A stretch of 64,000 nucleotides of DNA from an uncultured Paracoccaceae bacterium (GTDB taxonomy: Bacteria; Pseudomonadota; Alphaproteobacteria; Rhodobacterales; Rhodobacteraceae). Under the pieces are notes generated by a model. That model did no database searches, was not told the DNA's origin, and saw nothing but the letters and a program-made list of their open reading frames with translations. The translations under genes and the position numbers were made by a program. The stretch lies in assembly GCA_947499635.1 (NCBI GenBank), contig CANMPD010000011.1, positions 1 to 64,000 on the forward strand, given 5' to 3'. Shown here one piece after another: positions 34,070 through 42,512 of this stretch; position 1 is the stretch's first letter; every line of letters begins with the position of its first letter.

Positions 34070-35410
34070 ATGTCACAAGCAAGTGCTTTGGAACAAGAGA
34101 TGCTCGCACTCGTGAATGCCGAGCGTGCTAAGGTTGGCGTCGACCCGCTGACTTTTGATGATAATCTAAATTCAGCAGCAGAAGATCATAGCAGCTGGAT
34201 GCTCGAAAACGACATCTTCGATCATACAGGTGTAGATGGGACGCGACCTGAAGATCGTGCTGTGGACGCTGGCTATGTCTTGGAAGGCAGGTCCGCTGTT
34301 GGTGAAAATATTGGCTGGCACTCCACAGGCGGTGAACCAGGTCTTTCGGATGATGTCGTACTGGTTCATGAAGGCTTGATGAACAGTCCCGCCCACAGAG
34401 CGGCCATCTTGAACCCATTGTTCACTGAAATCGGGATCGGGATCGAAGATGGCGATTTCTTTATCGATGGTGAGGATTGGGATTCAGTCATGGTAACCCA
34501 GAACTTTGGGACGACCGAGGCAGAAGATAGCCCACCTGTCGAACCTGAAGTTGAGGCAACGCCTGTTGCGCCTGACGATACCGTAACTGAGGAAGAAACC
34601 GAAACGCCTGAAGAAATGGCATCTGAAGACGACGAAGAATCCGTTGTTGCGACAGAAACCACTGACGAAGAACAACCTCAAGACACGATGGATGATGATG
34701 TTGTTCAACAACCAGTGGATGTCACCGACTCTCACACCTTTACAGAAACCGACTGGGGATCGTTTGACTGGCGCGACTGGTTGAACTCAGACTTCCTTGA
34801 CGATCTATCCACAGGAAGTGGCACCAATAACGGTAACGGCAACACGGGCGGTGGTACTAACGGCCAAGGAAACGGCATTGGTAACAGCGGCACGGGCGTG
34901 AATGGGACCGGAAATGGCAATGGGAATAGGGCATCTGAAGACAGCGAAGAATCCGTTGTGGCGACAGAAACCACTGACGAAGAACAGCCTCAAGACACGA
35001 TTGACGATGATGTTGCTCAGCAACCAGTGGATGTCACCGATTCTCTTATCTTTACAGAAACCGACTGGGGATCGTTTGACTGGCGCGACTGGTTGAATTC
35101 AGATTTCCTTGACGATCTCCCCACAGGAAGTGGCAACAATAACGGTAACGGCAACACTGGGGGCGGTACTAACGGCCAAGGAAACGGCTTTGGTAACAGC
35201 GGTACAGGCGTGAATGGGACCGGCAATGGCAACGGGAATTCTGATTGGTGGAACGACCAGTTTGAATTGTCTCAAGCCGTACTTGACCAAAGTATGACCA
35301 ACGGCACAGACGAGGCGCCCACAGATTGGTCTTTGGAAGGCATGGACTTTGCTAACTTGGGTAACATGCCCGAACTGGCATTGTCGTTTGATGACTGCTT
35401 CATGATGTAA
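34070..35410 (+). CDS. CAP (SCP/PR-1) domain protein with duplicated Asn/Gly-repeat tail
   Basis: 446 residues. The first 150 form a CAP domain: EQEMLALVNAERAKVGVDPL, AAEDHSSWMLENDIFDHTG, VGENIGWHS, NSPAHRAAILNP and MVTQNFG, including the two His and two Glu that line the CAP cavity. No signal peptide is seen, so if exported it may use a type I route. Residues about 155-185 are acidic and Pro/Glu/Thr rich. Then comes a 104-residue unit present twice in tandem, each with an acidic linker, a DWGSFDWRDWLNSDFLDDL patch and an Asn/Gly-repeat block. CAP proteins of bacteria are little understood; in eukaryotes they bind sterols or lipids. Confidence 0.82.
   Translation: MSQASALEQEMLALVNAERAKVGVDPLTFDDNLNSAAEDHSSWMLENDIFDHTGVDGTRPEDRAVDAGYVLEGRSAVGENIGWHSTGGEPGLSDDVVLVHEGLMNSPAHRAAILNPLFTEIGIGIEDGDFFIDGEDWDSVMVTQNFGTTEAEDSPPVEPEVEATPVAPDDTVTEEETETPEEMASEDDEESVVATETTDEEQPQDTMDDDVVQQPVDVTDSHTFTETDWGSFDWRDWLNSDFLDDLSTGSGTNNGNGNTGGGTNGQGNGIGNSGTGVNGTGNGNGNRASEDSEESVVATETTDEEQPQDTIDDDVAQQPVDVTDSLIFTETDWGSFDWRDWLNSDFLDDLPTGSGNNNGNGNTGGGTNGQGNGFGNSGTGVNGTGNGNGNSDWWNDQFELSQAVLDQSMTNGTDEAPTDWSLEGMDFANLGNMPELALSFDDCFMM
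34619..35242 (+). repeat. 312-bp tandem duplication in the CAP-protein gene
   Basis: Units 34619-34930 and 34931-35242 are nearly identical and in frame (104 codons each). They begin GCATCTGAAGAC and end in the Asn/Gly codons. Substitutions such as DD to DS and IG to FG show that the duplication is not brand new. Confidence 0.88.
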
Positions 35411-35726
35411 GTCGTGGTCAAGTTAAGCGTTCGGCGGAAAGATTGTCCGCTGAACGCGACGCGGCCTCTCGGTACAGTCCTAAATTGGTTCTGCGCCTAG
35501 ATTGCGATTGCAGGACAGATAAGGCGCCGGACTTAGAAATGCCAGTTGCGGATCGACATGAAAGCTACTTGAATCAAATCAAACTAACCACCGACAAACT
35601 GCTTGTAGCTCGACGGTAACTTCTCGTTTTTTTGGCAAAGCAGCCATTGGAACGGTTGTAATGAACGGCAGAAAAGTCCGCGCAGCAGCCATTGAGGAAC
35701 CCTGAAACGAAGGTCCGCTGTATCCA
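35411..35726. other. Region without a supported gene
   Basis: I see no gene or clear regulatory structure between the CAP-protein gene and the small gene at 35727. A minus-strand frame at 35579-35842 overlaps the small gene and lacks a family pattern. Confidence 0.4.
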
Positions 35727-35909
35727 CTAATTTTGGTCTGGCCTTTGCCATTCAAGAGTCCCGTTTTTGGCCATGCGTCGGACATCTGTGATGCGCAGTA
35801 GAACCTTCTCAAAAGTACATTCGTCACCAGTTGCGAGGGCACGTTCCATCAAGTCCTTCTGGGCAGCAAAGCTATTTCCAAGCTCGTAGTCGTCGATATC
35901 TTCATCCAT
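35727..35909 (-). CDS. Small protein downstream of tniQ of element 2
   Basis: 60 residues with a strong GGAGG ribosome-binding sequence 6 bp before the ATG at 35909, which supports real translation. The sequence FAAQKDLMERALATGDECTF then EKVLLRITDVRRMAKNG resembles the small protein at 15253-15513 beside tniQ of element 1. It looks like the N-terminal half of a HigA-type antitoxin without the remainder of the helix-turn-helix. It lies 36 bp after the tniQ stop on the same strand and may be the last gene of the tns operon. Confidence 0.55.
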   Translation of the reverse strand: MDEDIDDYELGNSFAAQKDLMERALATGDECTFEKVLLRITDVRRMAKNGTLEWQRPDQN

Positions 35910-35944
35910 TGCGTTCCTCCGGGACCGACGCCATCAAAGGCTCA

Positions 35945-37807
35945 TTAGTTTTTTTGTTCTGGCCCATTATCGTCGCTATCGACATTGGTCGCCGGCAGGA
36001 TGTGTCCAACATCTCGAATAGCGTAAATATTGCGTCCGTGTTGTTTGGTACCATCAAGAGGCGCAACTGACGCTTGCTTCAGCATAGACTTTAACCGATA
36101 CGAATTGAAACTAGTCTGCCGCGCCAGATTTCTCAACGTAATGTACTGACGATTAAAGCTATCAAGATCGGCTTGACGCACGACTGATCGAGATTTCCGA
36201 GATGTTGGTGATCGGCTTTTTCGAAGCGGTAAATACCCTTCGTCGCAGAGCCATTTTATAACACAATCATTGACACCAAGCAGGCTCTTCAGCTCTTTCT
36301 TGGTAAGCCCCTCCACGACGGTGGTTTTCAGCTTTGACATTACCTCGTCTACGTCGACAACAAGGTTCCGATACGACCGTTGGCCGTCGGTGAAACCTAT
36401 CCAATCCAGTCTGTTTTCGAGAATGAGGGTCACGATCTCACCGGTGCTGCAAACTGCCTTCCTCGCGGCAGTTTGAATGTCTGCATGCGATATTTCCAAG
36501 TGTCTGACGCTAACCGCATGCCTCAACAAGCGATGCCGAAGTTCTTTCAATGCTATAAGTGAGTATCGCGGCTTTGCCCTAGCCCCAATGGAGACCGGCA
36601 CAATGAAGCCCCACTTCCGCATGACGTCAAACTGGCTGCGCGATATATTAAACACTTTCTGCGCTTGAGGTTGGCCCACCGAAACAGACGTCTCCCGTAA
36701 GAACTTATCGGCGGCAACAGCATCAAAGAACCCCACTGCTCCATGCTGGATTTGCCCGTCGTCATCTGGCAGAAATTTCTCTTCGATAAGCAATGTCCTC
36801 AAACGCTTGGGATGCAACCCTGTCTCTCTTTGGGCAGACGCCAGCGAATGAATTCTTCGTCTTTGGCATTTCTTGCCAAGCACGGTTTCGTCTGCTGCGA
36901 TCGGATAGTTCGAAATGATATGGTCTCGAACGAGATCCAACATTTTATTGTACGACTGAGGTTTGCCGCTAAACGCTAGCCATTGGTAAAAGCGACCCCA
37001 GTGGGCCTGGGGCCCACCTGACGGCACGCCTGGCCGACGCTGCAGGTCCGTGAGTGCAGCTCGAAATGCTTCTTCACCCTGCGACGCGACTGCGAAACCA
37101 GTGGCCCCCGCCACCAGCCAATCTTCCGCTTGGAATGCAGCTAGATTTGCGGAGGGCCCTTGGTTCAAAACTGCCCCGAGCATTTCACAGGTCTTACTTG
37201 CAACCTGAATGCTGAACTTGTTGAGCCAGTTATACTCGGTCCGCCCTTTGAACCTAGAGACGAGATACTTTTCCAGATCTGTTGGATCTCTTACGACCGC
37301 CGATTTATCCGCTCCGGAGATCACTTCGTGGCTATCGACAATGCGCCCATGGAAATCATGAGCGTTGCGAGGGCTCTTCAGCTCTTTGAGGCCCAGTAAC
37401 GGTCTAGAATGGGCCACACAGGTCCTCACGCTTGCCATATGCCAGTAACTACGGCCATAGGCCCCGAACTCACCTCCTGCTTCGATATCTGCAGCGATGC
37501 AGGCAGGGCAGATACGCTGCGTCGATCGCAACAAAGTACGTTTTTCGAAGAACTGATCTCCGATCGTATGCCCTTCACCAGCACTGCCACAGACTGCATT
37601 TTTTTGAAGCATATTGCGGTCCACGTCGCCAAGTTCTGAGAGGCGGTCGAGCTGAGCAGAGTCGCCACGAACCAGTGCAGGAGAAACGATCCTAACATCA
37701 GTGTAAAAATACTGGGCATAATCGGCTAAGTTTGCTGCCGCCAAGCGCGACCCAAATGAGGTCTGCGTCTCATACGGCTGCAAATCGATCAGGAAAGGCA
37801 ATGGCAT
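35945..37807 (-). CDS. tniQ: TniQ/TnsD-type target-selection protein of element 2
   Basis: 620 residues. N-terminus IDLQPYETQTSFGSRLAAAN; zinc-binding block ICPACIAADIEAG, then YWHMASVRTCVAHSRPLLGL, the TniQ signature. As in element 1 it is the only TniQ-family protein, has the TnsD size class, and follows tnsC directly. The C-terminal parts of the two TniQ proteins share blocks (GVNDPGIKFLIEEGYI in element 1, GVNDCVIKWLCDEGYL here), as expected if both recognise a similar DNA site; both elements inserted at the nrdJ 3' end. Confidence 0.85.
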   Translation of the reverse strand: MPLPFLIDLQPYETQTSFGSRLAAANLADYAQYFYTDVRIVSPALVRGDSAQLDRLSELGDVDRNMLQKNAVCGSAGEGHTIGDQFFEKRTLLRSTQRICPACIAADIEAGGEFGAYGRSYWHMASVRTCVAHSRPLLGLKELKSPRNAHDFHGRIVDSHEVISGADKSAVVRDPTDLEKYLVSRFKGRTEYNWLNKFSIQVASKTCEMLGAVLNQGPSANLAAFQAEDWLVAGATGFAVASQGEEAFRAALTDLQRRPGVPSGGPQAHWGRFYQWLAFSGKPQSYNKMLDLVRDHIISNYPIAADETVLGKKCQRRRIHSLASAQRETGLHPKRLRTLLIEEKFLPDDDGQIQHGAVGFFDAVAADKFLRETSVSVGQPQAQKVFNISRSQFDVMRKWGFIVPVSIGARAKPRYSLIALKELRHRLLRHAVSVRHLEISHADIQTAARKAVCSTGEIVTLILENRLDWIGFTDGQRSYRNLVVDVDEVMSKLKTTVVEGLTKKELKSLLGVNDCVIKWLCDEGYLPLRKSRSPTSRKSRSVVRQADLDSFNRQYITLRNLARQTSFNSYRLKSMLKQASVAPLDGTKQHGRNIYAIRDVGHILPATNVDSDDNGPEQKN

Positions 37808-37808
37808 T

Positions 37809-38825
37809 TCACCGCTCCCCTTCTTCGTCTACGGCGTCATTAGCACTTGAACTAGGCACCACAATGTTCAGGTAATCAGGAACTAGGTACGGGTTCGCGG
37901 CATCGACCAGTTTGTATTTCTCGTGGAAGCCCGCAGCGAAGTCAGCGACTGTCACTTCTTTGGATTGATTTTCAATGCTGACGGTCAGTCCGCGAATAAT
38001 CTCCTGCACAGTTTTTCCAAAATCACCGCTGGACGCATGAAGCAGCCTCCTAACGAAGCTGACTTTCCTCAAATCTGGATGAAGGCCAATGTCGACTACT
38101 GACGCATAATGCGAAACTATCGAGAGCACGTCTGCATTATGCGTCTCTGCGACCAGCTTTGTGCAGGATATCCTCTTTGTTCGGTTCACCAACTGATCAT
38201 CGCGCTGAACCAACGTGTTGAGTTCGGGCATGCCGGCGAGGACCACACATACTGGCCACTCTTTATCCTGCAGAAGCGACTTCAACGTACTGATCACTTT
38301 ATTGATTTCAGTGCGGTTCTGATTGATGATAAAGTCCTGCGCTTCATCAATGAACAGCACTAGAACCCCAGACTTTTTCAAGTACTGTCGAACAAGATTC
38401 CAGATGTAGTGGGCTTCCTTGTTGTTCAAGTTCAAGGGGTCCTCATCGCTCTTGTAGCCAAGTTCGGCGAGGATATTTTGCCCAACCGACTTCAGGGATG
38501 CCGGTGACGATGCCTTGATTGCACAAACGTCAGTTTTGGTTATCCGTTCCACACCACGCCTAACAACGCGTTTAGGCTGAAGGTGCGGATGGTGATCTAG
38601 CACATAATCGATGACCGTACTCTTTCCGGATCCCGAATTGCCGTAGAGGACTATGCCTTCGCACTTCCGGCGCTTCGCGCCGGCAATTTCGATGTCCAGC
38701 CGCAAATCGGCCAAGATAGAGGTAAACGCACGTGAAAATTCTTTGTGCAATTGGTTCTCGACAAAAATGTCATTCAGTTTGCGGGTCTCCTTGGAGACCC
38801 GCATGGCACGATCAAACTCATCCAT
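37809..38825 (-). CDS. tniB: TniB/TnsC-type AAA+ ATPase of element 2
   Basis: 338 residues from the ATG at 38825, which overlaps the tnsB stop by 8 bp; the frame is open another 40 codons inside tnsB without similarity. Walker A VLYGNSGSGKSTVID, Walker B VLFIDEAQDFI, sensor-like VVLAGMPELNTL. It joins target-bound TniQ to the transposase. Same length and start arrangement as the element 1 protein, with clearly diverged sequence. Confidence 0.9.
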   Translation of the reverse strand: MDEFDRAMRVSKETRKLNDIFVENQLHKEFSRAFTSILADLRLDIEIAGAKRRKCEGIVLYGNSGSGKSTVIDYVLDHHPHLQPKRVVRRGVERITKTDVCAIKASSPASLKSVGQNILAELGYKSDEDPLNLNNKEAHYIWNLVRQYLKKSGVLVLFIDEAQDFIINQNRTEINKVISTLKSLLQDKEWPVCVVLAGMPELNTLVQRDDQLVNRTKRISCTKLVAETHNADVLSIVSHYASVVDIGLHPDLRKVSFVRRLLHASSGDFGKTVQEIIRGLTVSIENQSKEVTVADFAAGFHEKYKLVDAANPYLVPDYLNIVVPSSSANDAVDEEGER

Positions 38826-40995
38826 TGTGACTTGCCCCACGGAAAACCAATCCGCTTGTCTCAATGATGGCATCATCGTCAACGATTGGGCAATCCGGCT
38901 GCGGCTCGGGCTCGAAGGTTTCAGGGACTGCAGCCTCCGGCACAACTGGACTTACCTCAAACGACGTGGCGATGAAGTGTTTTTCCATCTCTGCTGACGA
39001 CAATGCCTCTGCTTCAAGACCCAAGAAAACGGACTTTTCAGCGTGGTTGATTTGCTTGGCTGTGCAGCCAAACGGGGTCATGTCCAGCAACAGATATGGC
39101 TCGTTATTCATAGCTCGAATATCGGCCAGAGCTGCCAAAACGACATGCCGCTTCAAGAGAGATTTTTCATGGTTGGTTTGACGAATTGCTCTAATTTTGG
39201 CGATCCAAAGATCCATTCGAATGCCGTCGAAACCACCGCCAACAGCTCTTGCAGGAAACCAATGTCCATCGATCAAAACGTCGACGGTGCCGATATTCTC
39301 AGGATTAATCCGCACTTTGACATTGTGTTCATCATCTGGTCGACGGAGGAACAACTGGTCGAGTTGGTCGCATCGATACTGAATACCACAAACCAAAACA
39401 CCGTTCCCACGAACCTTTCTCCGCACATTCAGACCAAAAATTGCACGCCGATCCTTTGGCAATGGTGGCGGACACATCGGGTAGCGCCGGCTTAGCCGAT
39501 CCCAAGCATCGTTCGGTGTCTCGCCAAGCAAGCCTTCGTGTGGTCGGTTGTGATATACATCGACAACATAGCGCACCAACATCATCGCAAGCATATCGTC
39601 AGTTAAGGTCGCAGTTCCTTCGGAGTCGAAATCACCTCGTTCCGCAGGGTTTGAAAACACCCTACCGTTGGCCTCTTGGAACAAATCGGTATTGAATGTG
39701 CCGAACACGCGTTCGACGAAGCCACGTAGCCAAGGTGTGGCTCCAGATGCTGTATCATGGTCCGCACCCAATGCAGCCATTGCTTCTGCGAACTGGAAAG
39801 ATAGAAACGCTGAGCCCTGATCTGTAGACACAAACGACAATCCGCAGTGATGATGCCAGGTGTCTTGCGCACCTGCGGCGAGAGCGATGTCAGATTTGTC
39901 TCTTGTCGCCAACGCTAAACATTTGACGGCTTCCGCACCGGATGGGTTTTTACAGACATGTAAGGCCAATATGCACTTGGTCGTGCCGCAAAGAGCCAAA
40001 TACATCCAACGCCGCTGCCGGGCTATTTGTTTTCGTTGCTCCTCAGTCAAGTACTCCCAGATGAAAGTCGTCGTTGCCAAGGTCATTAGGTCGATCTTGC
40101 CTTCATCTATCTGAATATGTTCACCAGGGAATTGAAGCGGGATACCTCTTTCAAATAAGGCATATTTCTTCCGAGCCGCATCAAGCCCGCGCCGCTGGCA
40201 ATAAACAAAGAAGGCATCCATCTTTTTGATTGCCCGCCTAACAGCACTGAGTTTGGGGACTTTCCACTCATGCAGCCCTGCCTCCCGACGTTCGTCATTG
40301 GCCTCAGCGAAAGCAACCTCTGTTTCTTCCGCAATCTTCTTTTGGCTCTTCCTGCGACGTGTTGCGTATTCTTGGATGCATTTTGTCAGCAAGGCCACAG
40401 CACCAGGCTCAAACCTCTGCGTACGATTTCCTGACTCACCGGCACGGCTTCTTAAGCCCTCGATGCGAAAGCCAGCATCTTCATAGTCCCAATACCAACG
40501 AAGCAAGGTTCGAGCAGAGGGTTCGTCAGGAACCTCGCATTTCTTCCCAGCGCACTTGCCTTTCCCGTTGCGCTGAAAAGATTTCCATTTCTCAGTTACC
40601 GCTTCAGTGATTTTTGGAAGCACCGCTTCAATGGACTGATCCGTTCGAACCGCCTCTTTCGATTCAAAGGCGCGGTGCAAGCCATCGCAGAAGAGCTTTT
40701 TCCAATGCACTTCTTTGCGCTCTTCCTCTGATAGGTCAGCATATTGCAAGCCGTCATCAATTGCCGGTTTCCGCGATGATTGAAGGCTGTAACCGTCTCG
40801 CTTGTAAACCAATCGCTCGGCCTGGCCGAGCTCATAGATCTCTTCATGTGTAAAAGTCTCGATGATTCGTGGCTCAGTCACTGTCTCAAGCGTAACGCAC
40901 TTGGCATTTTGGCTGACGTACCTATAGCAAGACGTGTCGATTGCGAATTTGTCGCCAGGGCAGTAATTCCAGAAGTTGTGATTGAAAAAACTCAT
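38818..40995 (-). CDS. tniA: TniA/TnsB-type DDE transposase of element 2
   Basis: 725 residues; its ATG overlaps the tnsA stop by 4 bp. The acidic triad is in IQIDEGKIDL, VSTDQGSAFLS and LRGFVERVFG. The Asp of the AIDCATR strand in element 1 is Cys here (LALCGTTK), but that is not the catalytic position. N-terminal helical DNA-binding domains and a C-terminal Mu-like barrel (RAIFGLNVRRKVRGNGVLV) flank the core. It should act on the TGACCCATAG-type sites in the ends at 29098 and 50501. Confidence 0.92.
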   Translation of the reverse strand: MSFFNHNFWNYCPGDKFAIDTSCYRYVSQNAKCVTLETVTEPRIIETFTHEEIYELGQAERLVYKRDGYSLQSSRKPAIDDGLQYADLSEEERKEVHWKKLFCDGLHRAFESKEAVRTDQSIEAVLPKITEAVTEKWKSFQRNGKGKCAGKKCEVPDEPSARTLLRWYWDYEDAGFRIEGLRSRAGESGNRTQRFEPGAVALLTKCIQEYATRRRKSQKKIAEETEVAFAEANDERREAGLHEWKVPKLSAVRRAIKKMDAFFVYCQRRGLDAARKKYALFERGIPLQFPGEHIQIDEGKIDLMTLATTTFIWEYLTEEQRKQIARQRRWMYLALCGTTKCILALHVCKNPSGAEAVKCLALATRDKSDIALAAGAQDTWHHHCGLSFVSTDQGSAFLSFQFAEAMAALGADHDTASGATPWLRGFVERVFGTFNTDLFQEANGRVFSNPAERGDFDSEGTATLTDDMLAMMLVRYVVDVYHNRPHEGLLGETPNDAWDRLSRRYPMCPPPLPKDRRAIFGLNVRRKVRGNGVLVCGIQYRCDQLDQLFLRRPDDEHNVKVRINPENIGTVDVLIDGHWFPARAVGGGFDGIRMDLWIAKIRAIRQTNHEKSLLKRHVVLAALADIRAMNNEPYLLLDMTPFGCTAKQINHAEKSVFLGLEAEALSSAEMEKHFIATSFEVSPVVPEAAVPETFEPEPQPDCPIVDDDAIIETSGLVFRGASHNG

Positions 40996-41684
40996 GACAT
41001 CGCTCCCGACCGAACGATTGTGCCGTAGTCAATCAGCCCATCCGAAACTTGATGCAGGACACCTCGGTATATAGAATTCAGGATCGCACCGTAGGCTCTC
41101 CCCGCAAGCCCGACGGCGTCGACCAAGTCGCTGATTGTCGTGCTGCCCTTAAGTTGGCGCACCGCTCCTTCCACAGCCAGTTCAGCCTCCTGATCATCGA
41201 TCCGACGGATGGCATGGTACCGAGAATTATTGACCTGCTGCTGGCGCGAAATAGTGCGATCGGTAAACAAGGCAACTTCGTTTGCAAAATCTGCCGGAAC
41301 GCAGGCAGCGATTTGCTGAAGAGTCAAATCAAGCCGATCTCGCACGGCGGTCTCGAACGGTTTGACTGCTACTAGGGTCTTATGACCATCCGAACGAACC
41401 ACAAATAGATCAAATGTATGCTCCTTACGGTTCCCCTCGGCATTCACGTACTTAATTGGGCCAACTTGCCCTGTAACCCTAACAACGTCGGGCTGTGACG
41501 AATAATGTTGGAGGCCTTTTCGCTCAAGAATGGCTTCAACTGAAACCACTTGACTTGGACCGCAACCTTCATTTGGTAGCACCACGTTGCTCGTTCCGTG
41601 GCCTCTTGTTTTTCTATTGATGGCTCTCGCGCCCCGTAGAAAAACGGGTTGAGGAAAGCCAATTCCGAAATCGTTTGAAGACAT
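40992..41684 (-). CDS. tnsA: TnsA-like endonuclease of element 2
   Basis: 230 residues from the ATG at 41684, preceded by AGAGGAGACAGC, a strong ribosome-binding sequence; the longer open frame has no support. The nuclease core reads VVSVEAILERKGLQHYSSQP, then EHTFDLFVVRSDGHKTLVAV and KPFE, with D and K in the same places as in the element 1 protein and Ala instead of the usual Gln. With TnsB it makes the double-strand cuts for cut-and-paste movement. Confidence 0.82.
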   Translation of the reverse strand: MSSNDFGIGFPQPVFLRGARAINRKTRGHGTSNVVLPNEGCGPSQVVSVEAILERKGLQHYSSQPDVVRVTGQVGPIKYVNAEGNRKEHTFDLFVVRSDGHKTLVAVKPFETAVRDRLDLTLQQIAACVPADFANEVALFTDRTISRQQQVNNSRYHAIRRIDDQEAELAVEGAVRQLKGSTTISDLVDAVGLAGRAYGAILNSIYRGVLHQVSDGLIDYGTIVRSGAMS

Positions 41685-41861
41685 GCTGTCTCCTCTCTTT
41701 TGATGAAATTGACCAAAAGCCGTCGATCGCTGCCCAAAGTGGGGCTGCGTTAACTTGACTTTTGGCGTTGAAAGAGGGATCAAAGCAGAGTGATGGATCG
41801 ACCAGATTTTTCACAACAGCTTACAAAGGTCGGAGCGCTGGAACGCTTCGGCCTTTGCCTT

Positions 41862-42146
41862 TTACGGAACCCCAGAAACTTTGCCGTTCTGAACCTCCTT
41901 TTGTTGATTTTCGTGCTGTAAATGGTCCGGATTGTCATCATAGCGCGATGGCCAGATGGTTGCCGGATCTTCGCCTAGTTTTGAAGCTATAGCCGATTGA
42001 ATTCGCTTACTTTTTATCACACCGGAGCAGCAATTTGAAACGGCCCCGGTATTGATTTTAAGTTCTTCGGCGATGCTACTAAAGCTATGCCCGAGCAGCC
42101 TGAGCCGGTACTTCAGATTTTCTCTCAGGGCTACTTCTTTTTGCAT
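41862..42146 (-). CDS. Ner-like HTH regulator of the element 2 tns operon
   Basis: 94 residues. ENLKYRLRLLGHSFSSIAEE, then KLGEDPATIWPSRYDDN, fits the Ner/Nlp family with the P-x-x-IWPSRY ending even clearer than in element 1. It is the first gene in front of tnsA2, about 180 bp away. A short palindrome, GTATGA-CT-TCATAC at 42174-42187, is 28 bp upstream of its start. Probable repressor of transposition. Confidence 0.78.
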   Translation of the reverse strand: MQKEVALRENLKYRLRLLGHSFSSIAEELKINTGAVSNCCSGVIKSKRIQSAIASKLGEDPATIWPSRYDDNPDHLQHENQQKEVQNGKVSGVP

Positions 42147-42173
42147 CGCTTCGACACCAAACCGCTAGATATA

Positions 42174-42187
42174 GTATGACTTCATAC
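42174..42187. promoter_or_regulatory. Short palindrome upstream of the element 2 Ner-like gene
   Basis: GTATGA and TCATAC are perfect 6-bp arms with a CT spacer. By analogy with the double palindrome at 21677-21727 in element 1 it may be the operator of the Ner-like protein, but the two sequences are different. Confidence 0.3.
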
Positions 42188-42512
42188 CGAATCTCTAAGC
42201 GAGTGATTCTCAGCTTGCAAGAGTCTCGATTCGCCAATCGCACAGCATTCGCCACCATAGTGAGCCTGGCCCTGTTCGTTCAAAAAATTCTTTTATTTCA
42301 GCCTCTTTGTGAATTTCGCAAAGGTAGTTTCTATATTTAACTTAAGAAAATTCCTGAAACTCCAATGAAACCTTACTGATAAAATCCGGAGTGCGTTCTA
42401 ATGTTAAATTGGGGCCAGCGAGTACTCATATCGTAATTCATAGCGACCCAATGCAAAAATGCTGCTCGAATGAAGTTAAATCATCCAAATGTGCGACAAT
42501 TCGCCACACAAC
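42188..42512. other. Region without a supported gene
   Basis: AT-rich spacer between the Ner-like gene and the frameshifted nuclease-like gene. Only short open frames are present and none has a pattern that I recognise. Confidence 0.45.

Noticed and set aside
34805-35240. Repeats in the Asn/Gly region (also 32400-32960) as a CRISPR or satellite array.
   Set aside because: They are in-frame low-complexity codons of real genes with an overall 312-bp duplication, without unique spacers of constant length.
39981-40040. Loss of a conserved Asp in the element 2 transposase (LALCGTTK where element 1 has LAIDCATR), first taken as loss of catalysis.
   Set aside because: In integrase-core enzymes the first catalytic Asp is in the preceding strand (here IQIDEGKIDL, element 1 VEIDDWEGDV), which is present; the changed position is not part of the D-D-E triad.
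21785-42336. Shared ATATTTAACTTA(A/G)G string upstream of both Ner-like genes (near 21785 and 42332).
   Set aside because: Short, AT-rich and at different distances (about 105 and 186 bp) from the genes; likely chance, though it could be retested when more elements are known.
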